Source of the DNA: Micromonospora marina
GTDB lineage: Bacteria; Actinomycetota; Actinomycetes; Mycobacteriales; Micromonosporaceae
Assembly: GCF_900091565.1 (NCBI RefSeq)
Contig: NZ_FMCV01000004.1
Span: forward strand, 62,001-126,000
Length of the DNA: 64,000 nt
Direction: 5' to 3'
The stretch's first letter is position 1, and each line of letters begins with the position of its first letter. The position numbers and the translations under genes are program-made. Positions 49,055 to 57,888 of this stretch are shown here, one piece after another. The notes below the pieces were generated by a model. That model was not told the origin of the DNA, made no database searches, and was given only the letters and a program-made list of their open reading frames with translations.

Positions 49055-50842
49055 ATGACGTTCACCACCCGGCCGACGCTGCGCGGCACGTTCGGCATGG
49101 TCTCCTCCACCCACTGGCTGGCCAGCCAGTCCGCGATGGGCGTGCTGGAACGCGGCGGCAACGCCTTCGACGCCGCGGTGGCCGCCGGGTTCGTGCTGCA
49201 CGTGGTGGAGCCGCACCTCAACGGCCCGGCCGGGGAGGTGCCCGCGATCCTCGCTACCGCGACCGACAGCACCCCGCGGGTGCTCTGCGGTCAGGGCCCG
49301 GCCCCGGCCGCCGCCACTGTGGCGCACTTCCGCTCACTCGGCCTGGACCTCGTGCCCGGCGCCGGTCCGCTCGCCGCCGTGGTGCCGGGCGCTGTCGACG
49401 CCTGGTTGCTGCTGCTGCGCGACCACGGCACCCGCACGCTCGCCGAGGTGCTGGAACCGGCGATCGGCTACGCCGCCGCCGGTCACCCGCTCGTCGGCGC
49501 CGCCGGGCAGACCGTCGCGCGGGTCCGGTCGCTGTTCACCGACCACTGGCCGACCTCCGCGCGCCTCTGGCTCCGCCACGGCCGCCCACCCGCGCCGGGG
49601 GAGATGGTCACCAACCCGGCGTACGCGGACACGCTGCGCCGCCTCGTCGACGCGGGACGGGCCGCCGGTACCGACCGCGAGGCGCAGATCGAGGCGGCCC
49701 GTCATGCCTGGCGGGAGGGTTTCGTCGCGGAGGCGATCGACGCGTTCAGCCGGCTGCCGTTCCGCGACTCCAGCGGGCACGCCCACGCCGGGCTGGTCAC
49801 CGGCGACGACCTGGCCCGCTGGTCGGCCACCTGGGAGGAACCGGTCACGCTGGACTGGCACGGGCACACCGTCGCCAAGACCGGCTTCTGGGGCCAGGGC
49901 CCGGTGCTGCTCCAGACCCTGTCCATGCTGGACGCGCTCGACGACCCGGCGGTGTACGACCCGTCGAGCGTGGGGGGCATCCATGCGCAGGCCGAGGCGC
50001 TGAAGCTCGCGTTCGCCGACCGTGAGGCGTGGTACGGCGACACCGACGTTCCGGGCGTCGCGCTGCTGTCGGCCGGGTACGCCCGTTCGCGGGCCGCGCT
50101 GGTGGGCGACCGGGCCGACACGTCGCTGCGTCCCGGCAGCCCGGCGGGTGAACCGCCCCGGCTGCCGTCCCACCTGCACGCCGACGTGCGTCGCGGGGCC
50201 GTCCCGCACGACCCGAGCACCGGCGAACCCACGGTACGGGCCGACGGCGTGACCCGCGGCGACACCTGCCACGTCGACGTGGTGGACCGGTGGGGCAACA
50301 TCATCTCCGCCACCCCGAGCGGCGGCTGGCTGCAGAGTTCACCCGCCGTCCCGGAGCTGGGCTTCCCGCTCGGCAGCCGGTTGCAGATGTGCTGGCTGGA
50401 GGAGGGGCTCGCATCGACGCTGCGGCCGGGCCGGCGTCCGCGTACCACGCTCAGCCCGACGCTCGTGCTCCGCGACGGCGAGCCGGTGCTGGCGTGCGGC
50501 ACGCCCGGCGGCGACCAGCAGGACCAGTGGCAGCTGCTGTTCCTGCTGCGGCACCTGGCCGGCGGGCAGGAGTTGCAGGAGGCGATCGACGCCCCGACGT
50601 GGCACACCACCAGCCTGCCCGCGTCGTTCTATCCGCGCGAGGTGGAGCCGGGCGTGCTGGTGCTGGAGGATCGGTTCGACGCCGACGTGCTGTCCGGCCT
50701 GCGCGCCCGGGGCCACACCGTCCGGCTGTCCGACCCGTGGAGCCTGGGCCGCATGTGCGCGGTGACCCGCGACCCGCGCACGGGGATCCTCTCCGCCGCG
50801 GCCAACCCCCGGGGTGCCCAGGGCTACGCCACCGGTCGCTGA
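49055..50842 (+). CDS. gamma-glutamyltransferase family protein
   Basis: N-terminal nucleophile hydrolase of 595 residues of the gamma-glutamyltransferase family. The expected autocleavage/nucleophile threonine is T404 in GDTCHVDVVDRWGN, with later SAT(P)SGGW and GTPGGDQQDQ motifs lining the active site. It has no signal peptide, so it would act inside the cell on imported peptides. It is the last gene of the peptide-transport operon, 11 bases from the ATPase. The context suggests gamma-glutamyl peptides or glutathione-like compounds as imported substrates. Start is ATG 49055. Confidence 0.9.
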   Translation: MTFTTRPTLRGTFGMVSSTHWLASQSAMGVLERGGNAFDAAVAAGFVLHVVEPHLNGPAGEVPAILATATDSTPRVLCGQGPAPAAATVAHFRSLGLDLVPGAGPLAAVVPGAVDAWLLLLRDHGTRTLAEVLEPAIGYAAAGHPLVGAAGQTVARVRSLFTDHWPTSARLWLRHGRPPAPGEMVTNPAYADTLRRLVDAGRAAGTDREAQIEAARHAWREGFVAEAIDAFSRLPFRDSSGHAHAGLVTGDDLARWSATWEEPVTLDWHGHTVAKTGFWGQGPVLLQTLSMLDALDDPAVYDPSSVGGIHAQAEALKLAFADREAWYGDTDVPGVALLSAGYARSRAALVGDRADTSLRPGSPAGEPPRLPSHLHADVRRGAVPHDPSTGEPTVRADGVTRGDTCHVDVVDRWGNIISATPSGGWLQSSPAVPELGFPLGSRLQMCWLEEGLASTLRPGRRPRTTLSPTLVLRDGEPVLACGTPGGDQQDQWQLLFLLRHLAGGQELQEAIDAPTWHTTSLPASFYPREVEPGVLVLEDRFDADVLSGLRARGHTVRLSDPWSLGRMCAVTRDPRTGILSAAANPRGAQGYATGR

Positions 50843-50871
50843 CCCATCCTCCACCCACCCCCTCTCCCCGT

Positions 50872-50940
50872 CGATCTTGTGCTTACTGCCCGCGTATAGC
50901 CGGCATAACGGGCGTGAATCGGGCCGAAAGCGCAAGATCG
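50872..50940. repeat. 69-base dispersed inverted repeat, copy 2
   Basis: CGATCTTGTGCTT (50872-50884) pairs with AAGCGCAAGATCG (50928-50940) with one mismatch; inside are CTGCCCGCGTATAGC and GCGTGAATCGG. It is homologous to the 3183-3252 copy and also lies between converging genes. Flanking C- and G-rich tracts (50853-50870 and 50944-50952) extend the pairing. Confidence 0.75.
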
Positions 50941-50965
50941 ACGAGGGGAGGGGCGGGGGAGGCGG

Positions 50966-52369
50966 TCAGGTGTCGATCCGGGTGATGTTGCGGATCTTGT
51001 TGGCGGCGTCCAGGGCCGCCACCTTGTACGCCTCCGCGAGCGTGGGATAGTTGAACACCGCGTCGAGCAGGTAGTCGACGGTGCCGCCGCAACCCATCAC
51101 CGCCTGCCCGATGTGGACGATCTCGGTGGCGCCGGTGCCGAACACGTGCACCCCGAGCAGCCGCCCGTCCCCGGGCGAGACCAGTAGTTTCAGCATCCCG
51201 TACGAGTCGCCGACGATCTGCCCCCGGGCCAGTTCCCGGTAGCGGGCGATGCCCACCTCGAACGGGACGGACGCCTCGGTCAGCTCCTCCTCGGTCTTCC
51301 CGACGAAGCTGATCTCCGGGATGGTGTAGATGCCGATCGGTTGCAGCTCCGACATGCCGCGTGCCGGTTCGCCGCAGGCGTGCTGGGCGGCCAGCCGGCC
51401 CTGTTCCATCGAGGTGGACGCCAGGGCGGGGAAGCCGATCACGTCGCCGACCGCGTAGATGTTGTCGACTGCCGTGCGGTAGTCGGCGTCGACGGAGATC
51501 CGCCCTCGGTGGTCGGCGGTGAGCCCGGCCGCCTCCAGCGCGAGGTCGTCGGTCTGCCCCTGCCGCCCGGCGGAGTACATCACCGTGTCCGCGACGATCT
51601 TCTTGCCGCTGCGCAGGACGCAGAGCGCGGCGCTGCGGTGCTTCTCCACGGCGGCCACCTCCTCGCCGAAGCGGAAGGTCACCGACAGGTCCCGCAGGTG
51701 GTACTTCAGGGATTCGACGATCTCCTCGTCGCAGAAGTCGAGCATCCGCGGGCGGCGCTCGACCACGGTCACCTTCGTACCGAGCGCGGCGAACAGGGAC
51801 GCGTACTCCATGCCGATCACCCCGGCGCCGACCACGACCATGCTGCGTGGGACGGCCTGGAGGTTGATCACGCCGTCGGAGTCGACGATCGTCCGGTCGT
51901 CGAAGTCGACGCTGTCCGGGCGGGCGGGGCGGGTGCCGGCGGCGACGACCGCCTTGTCGAAGCTGACCCGGGTCTCCCGGCCGGAGCCGGCGTCCACCCA
52001 GACCGAGTGGGCGTCGGCGAACCGGCCGGTGCCGGTGATCAGCGAGACCTTGTTGCGGGCCAGCTGGTTGCGGATGACGTCGGTCTGCCGGCTGATCACG
52101 TGCTGGGTGCGGGCGGCCAGGTCGGCGACGGTGATGTCCTCCTTGACCCGGTAGCTGCTGCCGTAGAGGTCGCGCTGGCTCAGCCCGGTCAGGTAGAGCA
52201 CCGCCTCGCGCAGCGTCTTCGAGGGCACGGTGCCGGTGTTTATGCACACCCCGCCGAGCATGTCGCGGCGGTCCACGATCGCGACGCGGCGGCCCAGCTT
52301 CGCCGCGGCGATCGCCGCCTTCTGTCCACTCGGTCCGGAGCCCAGCACCAGCAGGTCGTAGTCATACAC
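50966..52369 (-). CDS. sthA: soluble NAD(P)+ transhydrogenase
   Basis: FAD-containing pyridine nucleotide-disulfide oxidoreductase of 467 residues, close to the 466-residue E. coli SthA. It moves reducing equivalents between NADPH and NAD+ in the cytosol. The FAD motif is [15 protein letters not shown] near residue 9-23. Instead of the redox CxxxxC pair it has [14 protein letters not shown] (one Cys replaced by Thr), which is diagnostic of transhydrogenase rather than lipoamide dehydrogenase. [14 protein letters not shown] binds NAD(P). Start is GTG 52369; a longer frame from 52420 overlaps the chitinase remnant. Confidence 0.93.
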   Translation of the reverse strand: MYDYDLLVLGSGPSGQKAAIAAAKLGRRVAIVDRRDMLGGVCINTGTVPSKTLREAVLYLTGLSQRDLYGSSYRVKEDITVADLAARTQHVISRQTDVIRNQLARNKVSLITGTGRFADAHSVWVDAGSGRETRVSFDKAVVAAGTRPARPDSVDFDDRTIVDSDGVINLQAVPRSMVVVGAGVIGMEYASLFAALGTKVTVVERRPRMLDFCDEEIVESLKYHLRDLSVTFRFGEEVAAVEKHRSAALCVLRSGKKIVADTVMYSAGRQGQTDDLALEAAGLTADHRGRISVDADYRTAVDNIYAVGDVIGFPALASTSMEQGRLAAQHACGEPARGMSELQPIGIYTIPEISFVGKTEEELTEASVPFEVGIARYRELARGQIVGDSYGMLKLLVSPGDGRLLGVHVFGTGATEIVHIGQAVMGCGGTVDYLLDAVFNYPTLAEAYKVAALDAANKIRNITRIDT

Positions 52370-52439
52370 GAGCGCCAGCCTCGCAGGGTCCGGCAACCCG
52401 CGCCAGCGGTGGGGCTCCACGCCGGGTGGAACGCGGCCT

Positions 52440-52601
52440 CCAGCCCTTCGACCCGTCCCAGTTGACCGACCAGGTCGTCAGGCCCGTGAGGCGGCCCTGG
52501 TAGGTGTTCCACGCCTGGGCGGCCAGCGCCGGGCTCATGTGGCCGCCGCCGGCGCCGACCTGCGTGGGCAGCCCGGGGACCTGCCGGTCCAGCGATGCCT
52601 T
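52440..52601 (-). pseudogene. 3' remnant of GH18 chitinase
   Basis: Minus-strand codons read LDRQVPGLPTQVGAGGG, then HMSPALAAQAWNTYQGRL and [15 protein letters not shown], the C-terminal substrate-binding end of family 18 chitinases. The catalytic DxxDxDxE region is absent. The frame runs on to a stop at 52362-52364, inside the first codons of sthA. Only the last 54 or so chitinase codons remain. Confidence 0.75.
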
Positions 52602-52633
52602 GCGCCGCGTCCCGGGCTGTCCGGAGTGGACGC

Positions 52634-53470
52634 TCAGAGGCGGGCGTACACGTCGCCGGAGTTGGCCTCGTCCGGCAGCGCGCGCAGGTACGCGGCCACC
52701 TCGGCGGCTTGCAGCCAGCCGGGCAGCGCGAACTGCATCTCGTCACCGACCGCCACCGTGAACCGGGTGAAGCCGAGCCCGGTGAGCCGGTCCAGGCAGC
52801 GCGCCGCCGCCACCCGGGCGATGGTGGTGAACTCGAACGACAACGCCGGCACCGGCCGGCTCAGCCCGGCCAGCACGGCGTCCTCGAAGCCCTCCACGTC
52901 GATCTTCACGAACGCCGGCTCGCCGTACGCGGTCACGAGCGCGTCGAGCGTGGTGCCGGGCACCTCGATCTGCGCGTCCCAGGTCTCGTCCGCCCAGCCG
53001 GGCGCCCCGTCGGCGGCGCGGACGAAGCCGGGGGAGGCGGTAGAGACCGTGGGGTTGGCCGAGTTGACGTGCAGCCGCACCGGTCCAGCGGTATGCCCGC
53101 ACGCCGCCTCCACCACTGTCACCGCGTCGTCGCCCGCGTGCATCTCGCGCAGCACCCGGGCGCACAGCGGTTGTGGCTCGACCGCCACCACGGTCGCGCC
53201 GAGGCGGCGGAAGCTGCCCAGCCGGTCGCCCACGTGCGCGCCCACGTCGAAGACGAGGTCACCGGCGCGGACCAGCGGCGCGTAGAACGCGTCTAGGGCG
53301 GCGTCGCGCGCCGGGTCGCCGTGGTAGAACTCCAGCGACCGGCGCAGGCCGGACATCGCCGGGTCCGCCTTGAGTGCCTCGATCACCCCGTCCCGCACCC
53401 TCCCGACGCTAGCCAGCGCCGCGTCCGTGCGAGCCGCAATCGCGTCCTTCCCGCCACCGAGGGTCGACAA
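52634..53470 (-). CDS. FkbM-family methyltransferase
   Basis: SAM-dependent O-methyltransferase of the FkbM family, 278 residues. Motif I is LVFDVGAHVGDRLGSFRRLG (about 72-91), VVAVEPQP follows, and the FkbM signature FVKIDVEGFEDAVLAGL is present near residue 185. Such enzymes methylate sugars or polyketides. Start is TTG 53470, with AGGAGG 9 bases upstream but within a perfect hairpin. The stop is 33 bases before the chitinase remnant. Substrate unknown. Confidence 0.88.
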   Translation of the reverse strand: MSTLGGGKDAIAARTDAALASVGRVRDGVIEALKADPAMSGLRRSLEFYHGDPARDAALDAFYAPLVRAGDLVFDVGAHVGDRLGSFRRLGATVVAVEPQPLCARVLREMHAGDDAVTVVEAACGHTAGPVRLHVNSANPTVSTASPGFVRAADGAPGWADETWDAQIEVPGTTLDALVTAYGEPAFVKIDVEGFEDAVLAGLSRPVPALSFEFTTIARVAAARCLDRLTGLGFTRFTVAVGDEMQFALPGWLQAAEVAAYLRALPDEANSGDVYARL

Positions 53471-53472
53471 TC

Positions 53473-53495
53473 ACCCCATCCTCCTAGGATGGGGT
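53473..53495 (-). promoter_or_regulatory. hairpin covering the ribosome site of the FkbM gene
   Basis: ACCCCATCCT (53473-53482) and AGGATGGGGT (53486-53495) form a perfect 10-base-pair hairpin with a 3-base loop. On the minus strand the AGGAGG ribosome site lies in the loop and one arm, and the TTG start follows after two bases. It could regulate translation or be a protein-binding palindrome. The rest of 53496-53665 shows no gene. Confidence 0.55.
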
Positions 53496-53665
53496 AGGGG
53501 TGGTGAGGCTTGTCGCTCTCGGTCCAAGTCGCCGCGCGACAGTGGTGTGAGCGGGAGAGGTGGACAGGGCAGGGGAACGACGGGGCGACGGTCGGCCCGT
53601 CGGCGGTCGGCCGTGCCGACCGCCAGCGGTCAGCCGGAACGGCGAGGCGGGCAGCCCGCGTGCCG

Positions 53666-54049
53666 CTACGGGGTCTCGACGACCTCCTGGCCGAGCGGCC
53701 ACAGCGCTGCGGGGACCAGCTTGAAGTTGGCCACCCCGAACGGGATGCCGATGATCGTCACGCAGAGCGCGACCCCGGCGAGGATGTGCGACAGCGCCAG
53801 CCACCAGCCGGCCAGCACCACCCAGAGCACGTTCGCCAGGCCGGAGGGCAGGCCGGCGCCCGGCTTGGACACGAGGGTGCGGCCGAACGGCCACAGCGAG
53901 TACGAGGCGAGCCGCAGCGAGGCGACGCCGAACGGGATGGTGACGACGAGGACGAAGCAGATCAGGGCGGCGATGCCGTAGCCGAGGGCCAGGACGAAGC
54001 CGCCGCCGAAGACGAGCCACAGCAGGTTCAGCAGAAAGCGGATCACCAC
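53666..54049 (-). CDS. YccF-domain inner membrane protein
   Basis: Membrane protein of 127 residues with a duplicated YccF unit: each half has a hydrophobic helix pair and a TIPFGVAS / IIGIPFGVANFKL motif, then SLWPFG or ALWPLG. Four transmembrane helices are expected. Function unknown. Start is the first GTG at 54049; a second GTG one codon later has slightly better spacing to GGAG. Divergent from the M24 peptidase gene. Confidence 0.9.
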   Translation of the reverse strand: MVIRFLLNLLWLVFGGGFVLALGYGIAALICFVLVVTIPFGVASLRLASYSLWPFGRTLVSKPGAGLPSGLANVLWVVLAGWWLALSHILAGVALCVTIIGIPFGVANFKLVPAALWPLGQEVVETP

Positions 54050-54147
54050 TCCATGGTCGCTCGTGCCCGCAACCGCCCGGCGCGTACGACGGACGCAGCC
54101 GTGGGCGGACTCCCGCGCGCACCCAAACGACCGTTAAGCTTCGGGGT

Positions 54148-55257
54148 GTGGGAATCGAGGAACTGTACCCCGCCGGGCGACTGATCGCGGCCCAGCGCGC
54201 CACCGCCGCGGCGGGCCTGGACGCGCTGCTGCTCACCCCGGGTTCCGACCTTCGCTACCTGACCGGCTACGACGCCCGCGAGGGGGAGCGGCTGACCTGC
54301 CTGGTCCTGCCCGCCGAGGGTGAGCCGACGCTGATCGTGCCGGTGCTGGAGCGGCCGGACGCCGAGGCCGCGCCCGGCGCCGGGTACCGGATCGTCGACC
54401 ACGCCGACGGCACCGACCCGTGGCCGCTGGTGCGCGCGGCGCTGCCCGGCCCGGTCCGCGCCCTCGGGCTGGCCGACCGGATGTGGGCACAGCAGGTCCT
54501 CGCCCTGCGCGACGCGCTGCCCGGCGCGGCCCAGCGGCTCGCCTCCGACGTGCTGCGGGAAATGCGGATCCGCAAGTCGTCCGCCGAGGTGGCGGCGCTG
54601 GCCGAGGCGGGCGCCGCGATCGACGCGGTGCACCTGCGGATGGGGGAGTGGCTGCGCCCCGGCCGCACCGAGCGGGAGGTCGCCGCCGACCTCGCCGCCG
54701 CGATCCGGGCCGCCGGGCACGCCGCTGCCGACTTCGTCATCGTCGCCGCCGGCCCGAACGGGGCGAGCCCGCACCACGGCACGTCGGACCGCCCGATCGG
54801 CGTGGGCGAGCCGGTGGTGGTCGACATCGGCGGCACCATGCCGTCGGGCTACCGCTCCGACTGCACCCGCACGTACGTCGCCGGCGGTCCCGCTCCGGCC
54901 GAGTTCGTGGACTACTACGCGGTGCTGTGGGAGGCGCAGCGCGCCGCCGTGGCCGCCGTGGCGCCGGGCGTGACCGCCGAGGCCCTCGACGCGGTCGCCC
55001 GCGACATCATCGGCGCCGCCGGTTTCGGCGACGCCTTCCTGCACCGTACCGGCCACGGCATCGGCCTCGACGGCCACGAGGAGCCGTACGTGGTGACCGG
55101 CAACTCCCGGCCGCTCGAAGTCGGCATGGCTTTCTCGGTCGAACCCGGGATCTATCTCGCCGGGCGGCACGGAGCCCGGATCGAGGACATCGTCGTCTGC
55201 ACGGCGGACGGCGGGCAACGGCTCAACACCACCCCCACGGAGCTCATCGCGCTATGA
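54148..55257 (+). CDS. M24-family Xaa-Pro aminopeptidase
   Basis: Metallopeptidase of the pita-bread fold, 369 residues, removing N-terminal residues before proline (or an M24 creatinase-like role). All five metal ligands are visible: D226 and D238 in VVDIGGTMPSGYRSDCTRT, H303 in HRTGHGIG, E332 in VEPGIY and E346 in ARIEDI. The N-terminal creatinase domain covers residues 1-135. Start is GTG 54148. The acyl-CoA dehydrogenase gene overlaps its stop by 4 bases. Confidence 0.93.
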   Translation: MGIEELYPAGRLIAAQRATAAAGLDALLLTPGSDLRYLTGYDAREGERLTCLVLPAEGEPTLIVPVLERPDAEAAPGAGYRIVDHADGTDPWPLVRAALPGPVRALGLADRMWAQQVLALRDALPGAAQRLASDVLREMRIRKSSAEVAALAEAGAAIDAVHLRMGEWLRPGRTEREVAADLAAAIRAAGHAAADFVIVAAGPNGASPHHGTSDRPIGVGEPVVVDIGGTMPSGYRSDCTRTYVAGGPAPAEFVDYYAVLWEAQRAAVAAVAPGVTAEALDAVARDIIGAAGFGDAFLHRTGHGIGLDGHEEPYVVTGNSRPLEVGMAFSVEPGIYLAGRHGARIEDIVVCTADGGQRLNTTPTELIAL

Positions 55258-56396
55258 ACGTCGACCGGATCCTGCCCACCGACGAGGCCCACGACCTGCT
55301 GGACCTCGCCACCGAACTCGCCGACCGGGAGCTGGCCCCGGCCGCCGCCGGTTTCGAGGCCCGCGCCGAGTTCCCCCGGGAGGTGTTGCGCACCCTCGGC
55401 CGGGCCGGCCTGCTCGGCCTGCCGTACGCGGAGGAGCACGGCGGCGCCGCCCAGCCGTACGAGGTGTACCTCCAGGTGCTGGAGATCCTCGCCAGCCGGT
55501 GGCTGGCAGTGGCCGAGGCGGTCAGCGTGCACACGCTGTCCTGCTATCCGCTGGCCCAGTTCGGCACCGACGAACAGCGCAAACTCCTGCCGGACATGAT
55601 CGGCGGGGAGCTGCTCGGGGCGTACTGTCTGTCCGAGCCGCAGGGTGGCTCGGACGCGGCGGCGCTGACCACGCGGGCGGTGCGCGACGGCGACGCGTAC
55701 GTGGTGACCGGCACCAAGGCGTGGATCACGCACGCCCGGGTGGCCGACTTCTACAACATCTTCTGCCGTACCGGCGGGCCCGGCCCGAAGGGCATCTCCT
55801 GCCTGCTGGCCGACCGGTCCACGGCGGGCATCCACCCGCAGGCCGCCGAGCGCACGATGGGCCTGCACGCCTCGCCGATCGCGCAGATCGCCTTCGACGA
55901 CGCCCGCGTGCCGGCGGAGCGGCTGATCGGCGGCGAGGGCGCCGGGTTCACCATCGCGATGTCGGCGCTTGACTCCGGCCGCCTGGGCATCGCCGCGTGC
56001 GCGGTAGGCCTGGCCCAGGGCGCGCTGGACTACGCGGTCGGTTACGCCCGGGAACGCCGCCAGTTCGGCCGCGCGATCATCGACTTCCAGGGGCTCGGGT
56101 TCGGCCTGGCCGACGCTGCCACCCAGATCTCCGCCGCGCGGGCGCTCATGCTCGCCGCCGCACGGCTGCGCGACGCCGGACGCCCGTACTCGATCGAGGC
56201 GGCCAAGGCGAAGCTGTTCGCCACGGACGTGGCGATGCGGGTGACCACCGACGCGGTGCAGGTGCTCGGCGGCGCCGGGTACGTCGCCGACCACCCGGTC
56301 GAGCGGTACATGCGCGAGGCCAAGGTGCTCCAGATCGTCGAGGGCACCAACCAGATCCAGCGGCTGGTCATCTCCCGCGCGCTGGCGAAGGGCTAG
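55254..56396 (+). CDS. acyl-CoA dehydrogenase
   Basis: FAD-dependent acyl-CoA dehydrogenase of 380 residues. The signatures YCLSEPQGGSDAAALTTRA and the C-terminal YMREAKVLQIVEGTNQIQR are clear; the catalytic glutamate of the short/medium-chain type is in VEGTNQ. It oxidises an acyl-CoA to enoyl-CoA in the cytosol. Start is ATG 55254, overlapping the peptidase stop, so the two are translated together although no metabolic link is obvious. Confidence 0.93.
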   Translation: MNVDRILPTDEAHDLLDLATELADRELAPAAAGFEARAEFPREVLRTLGRAGLLGLPYAEEHGGAAQPYEVYLQVLEILASRWLAVAEAVSVHTLSCYPLAQFGTDEQRKLLPDMIGGELLGAYCLSEPQGGSDAAALTTRAVRDGDAYVVTGTKAWITHARVADFYNIFCRTGGPGPKGISCLLADRSTAGIHPQAAERTMGLHASPIAQIAFDDARVPAERLIGGEGAGFTIAMSALDSGRLGIAACAVGLAQGALDYAVGYARERRQFGRAIIDFQGLGFGLADAATQISAARALMLAAARLRDAGRPYSIEAAKAKLFATDVAMRVTTDAVQVLGGAGYVADHPVERYMREAKVLQIVEGTNQIQRLVISRALAKG

Positions 56397-56405
56397 CCTG
56401 TCGCG

Positions 56406-56621
56406 GTGACCTTTCCCCGGATCACCGTGGACCCCGACGTCATGGGGGGTGCGCCCTGCGTGCGGCAGTCGCGCATCCCCGTGGCCACCCTGCTGGCCAT
56501 GATGGCCGAGGGCATGTCCGTCACGGACATCCTCACCGATCTGCCGTTCCTGGACGAGGAGGACATGGCGGAGGTGCTGAACTACGCCGCGGACGCGGTG
56601 CGCGACCGGACGGCGCGCTGA
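56406..56621 (+). CDS. DUF433 protein (antitoxin-like), without a toxin partner
   Basis: Small DUF433 protein of 71 residues with the characteristic RITVDPDVMGGAPCVRQSRI and the second helix DILTDLPFLDEEDMAEVLNY. DUF433 proteins are putative antitoxins, normally followed by a DUF5615 PIN-like toxin. Here no such gene follows; the next gene is an Lrp regulator. Start is GTG 56406, 9 bases after the acyl-CoA dehydrogenase stop, so it is in that operon. Confidence 0.88.
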   Translation: MTFPRITVDPDVMGGAPCVRQSRIPVATLLAMMAEGMSVTDILTDLPFLDEEDMAEVLNYAADAVRDRTAR

Positions 56622-56671
56622 GCGTCACCGCGGCGGGCCGAGTGCGGCATGGGAGCGCTTTTCCGGCTACT

Positions 56672-57184
56672 GTGCAGCGCGTGGAGGAGATCGACCGTGC
56701 CATCGTAGCCGCGCTGACCGGGGACGGTCGGCTGTCGTACACGGATCTGGCCGAGCGGGTGGGCCTGTCGGTGTCGGCCGTGCACCAGCGGGTCCGCCGG
56801 CTGGAGCAGCGCGGGGTAATCAAGGGATACTCCGCGCGGGTGTCGTTCGAGGCGCTGGACCTGCCGCTGACCGCGTTCGTGGCGATCCGGCCGTTCGACC
56901 CGTCGCAGCCGGACGACGCGCCGGAGCGGCTGGCGCACCTGCCCGAGATCGACTCGTGCTACTCGGTGGCGGGGGAGGACTTCTACCTCCTGCTGGTGCG
57001 GGTGGCCGGTCCGGCCGACCTGGAACGGGTGCTCCAGGAGATCCGCACCTCCGCGAACGTCACCACGCGCACCACTGTGGTGCTGTCCACGCCGTACGAG
57101 CACCGGCCGCCGAAGATCAGTGGCGAGTTGTCCGGTCGGGGGCGTCCCCGTCCGTCGGCGGAGCCGGCAGGTTCCACCGCCTGA
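56672..57184 (+). CDS. Lrp/AsnC-family regulator
   Basis: Feast/famine regulator of 170 residues. The N-terminal winged helix has LSYTDLAERVGLSVSAVHQR (about 19-38), followed by RRLEQRGVIKGY. The C-terminal RAM domain contains DSCYSVAGEDFYLLLVRV, where amino acids bind. The last 20 residues are a disordered tail and overlap the converging phosphatase gene by 68 bases. Start is GTG 56672; GTG 56681 is possible. The location before the lysine-degradation cluster is suggestive but unproven. Confidence 0.9.
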   Translation: MQRVEEIDRAIVAALTGDGRLSYTDLAERVGLSVSAVHQRVRRLEQRGVIKGYSARVSFEALDLPLTAFVAIRPFDPSQPDDAPERLAHLPEIDSCYSVAGEDFYLLLVRVAGPADLERVLQEIRTSANVTTRTTVVLSTPYEHRPPKISGELSGRGRPRPSAEPAGSTA

Positions 57185-57728
57185 TCACCCGCCGGCCGTG
57201 CTCGTGACCGAGCACGCTGAGGGTGGCGGTGTCCAGCCGCAGCAGCGCGCCGGCCGAGGGCGGCAGCCCGATCCAGCGTGCGCCGAGGGCGCGCAGGCTG
57301 TGCCCGTGCCCGACGAGCGCGACGTCGCCCTGCTCCAGCAGCGGGGCGGCCCGGTCCAGCACGCGGTCCAGGCGGGCGCCCACCTGCTCCGGTGACTCGC
57401 CGCCTTGGCCGCCGTCGGTCCAGATCGTCCAGCCGGGCCGTTCGGCCTGGATCTCCGCGGTGGTGCGTCCCTCGTACTCGCCGTAGTGCCATTCGGCCAG
57501 GTCGGGCTCGATGGCGTCCACGGTGAGCCCGGCCAGGGCGGCGGTGCGGGTGGCGCGCTGCCGGGGGCTGGAGAACACCCGGGCGAAGCGCCGGTCGGCA
57601 AGCAGGGGAGCCAGCGCGCGTGCCTGCCGCTCGCCGTCGGGCGTCAGGTCCAGGTCGGTGTACGAGGTGTGCCGGTGACTCGCGCTCCACGTGGTCTCGC
57701 CGTGGCGGATCAGCAGGATCTCGTTCAC
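57117..57728 (-). CDS. histidine phosphatase (phosphoglycerate mutase-like)
   Basis: Histidine phosphatase superfamily, branch 1, 203 residues. The phosphohistidine motif is LIRHGETTWS (about 5-14), the acid region is EWHYGEYEG and the second catalytic histidine is in VGHGHSLRAL. Small-molecule phosphatase by family, e.g. acting on a sugar phosphate. I start at GTG 57728 (VNEILLIRHGE), where family similarity begins; a start at 57779 adds 17 residues. Converges on and overlaps the Lrp gene. Confidence 0.9.
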   Translation of the reverse strand: MNEILLIRHGETTWSASHRHTSYTDLDLTPDGERQARALAPLLADRRFARVFSSPRQRATRTAALAGLTVDAIEPDLAEWHYGEYEGRTTAEIQAERPGWTIWTDGGQGGESPEQVGARLDRVLDRAAPLLEQGDVALVGHGHSLRALGARWIGLPPSAGALLRLDTATLSVLGHEHGRRVIRRWNLPAPPTDGDAPDRTTRH

Positions 57729-57888
57729 CGGCCCAGTCAACCACGACGCCGCGGCCCCGGCCGGGGCGTCCATCTTCAACCTATTGTCCTAGGACGCATT
57801 ACACGATGTGCACCGGTCAACAGCGTTTGTGACGACCGGCACCGGGGACGCGGCAAGGGCAAGGCGTAGCCGGACGAGGGAGGGCGAC

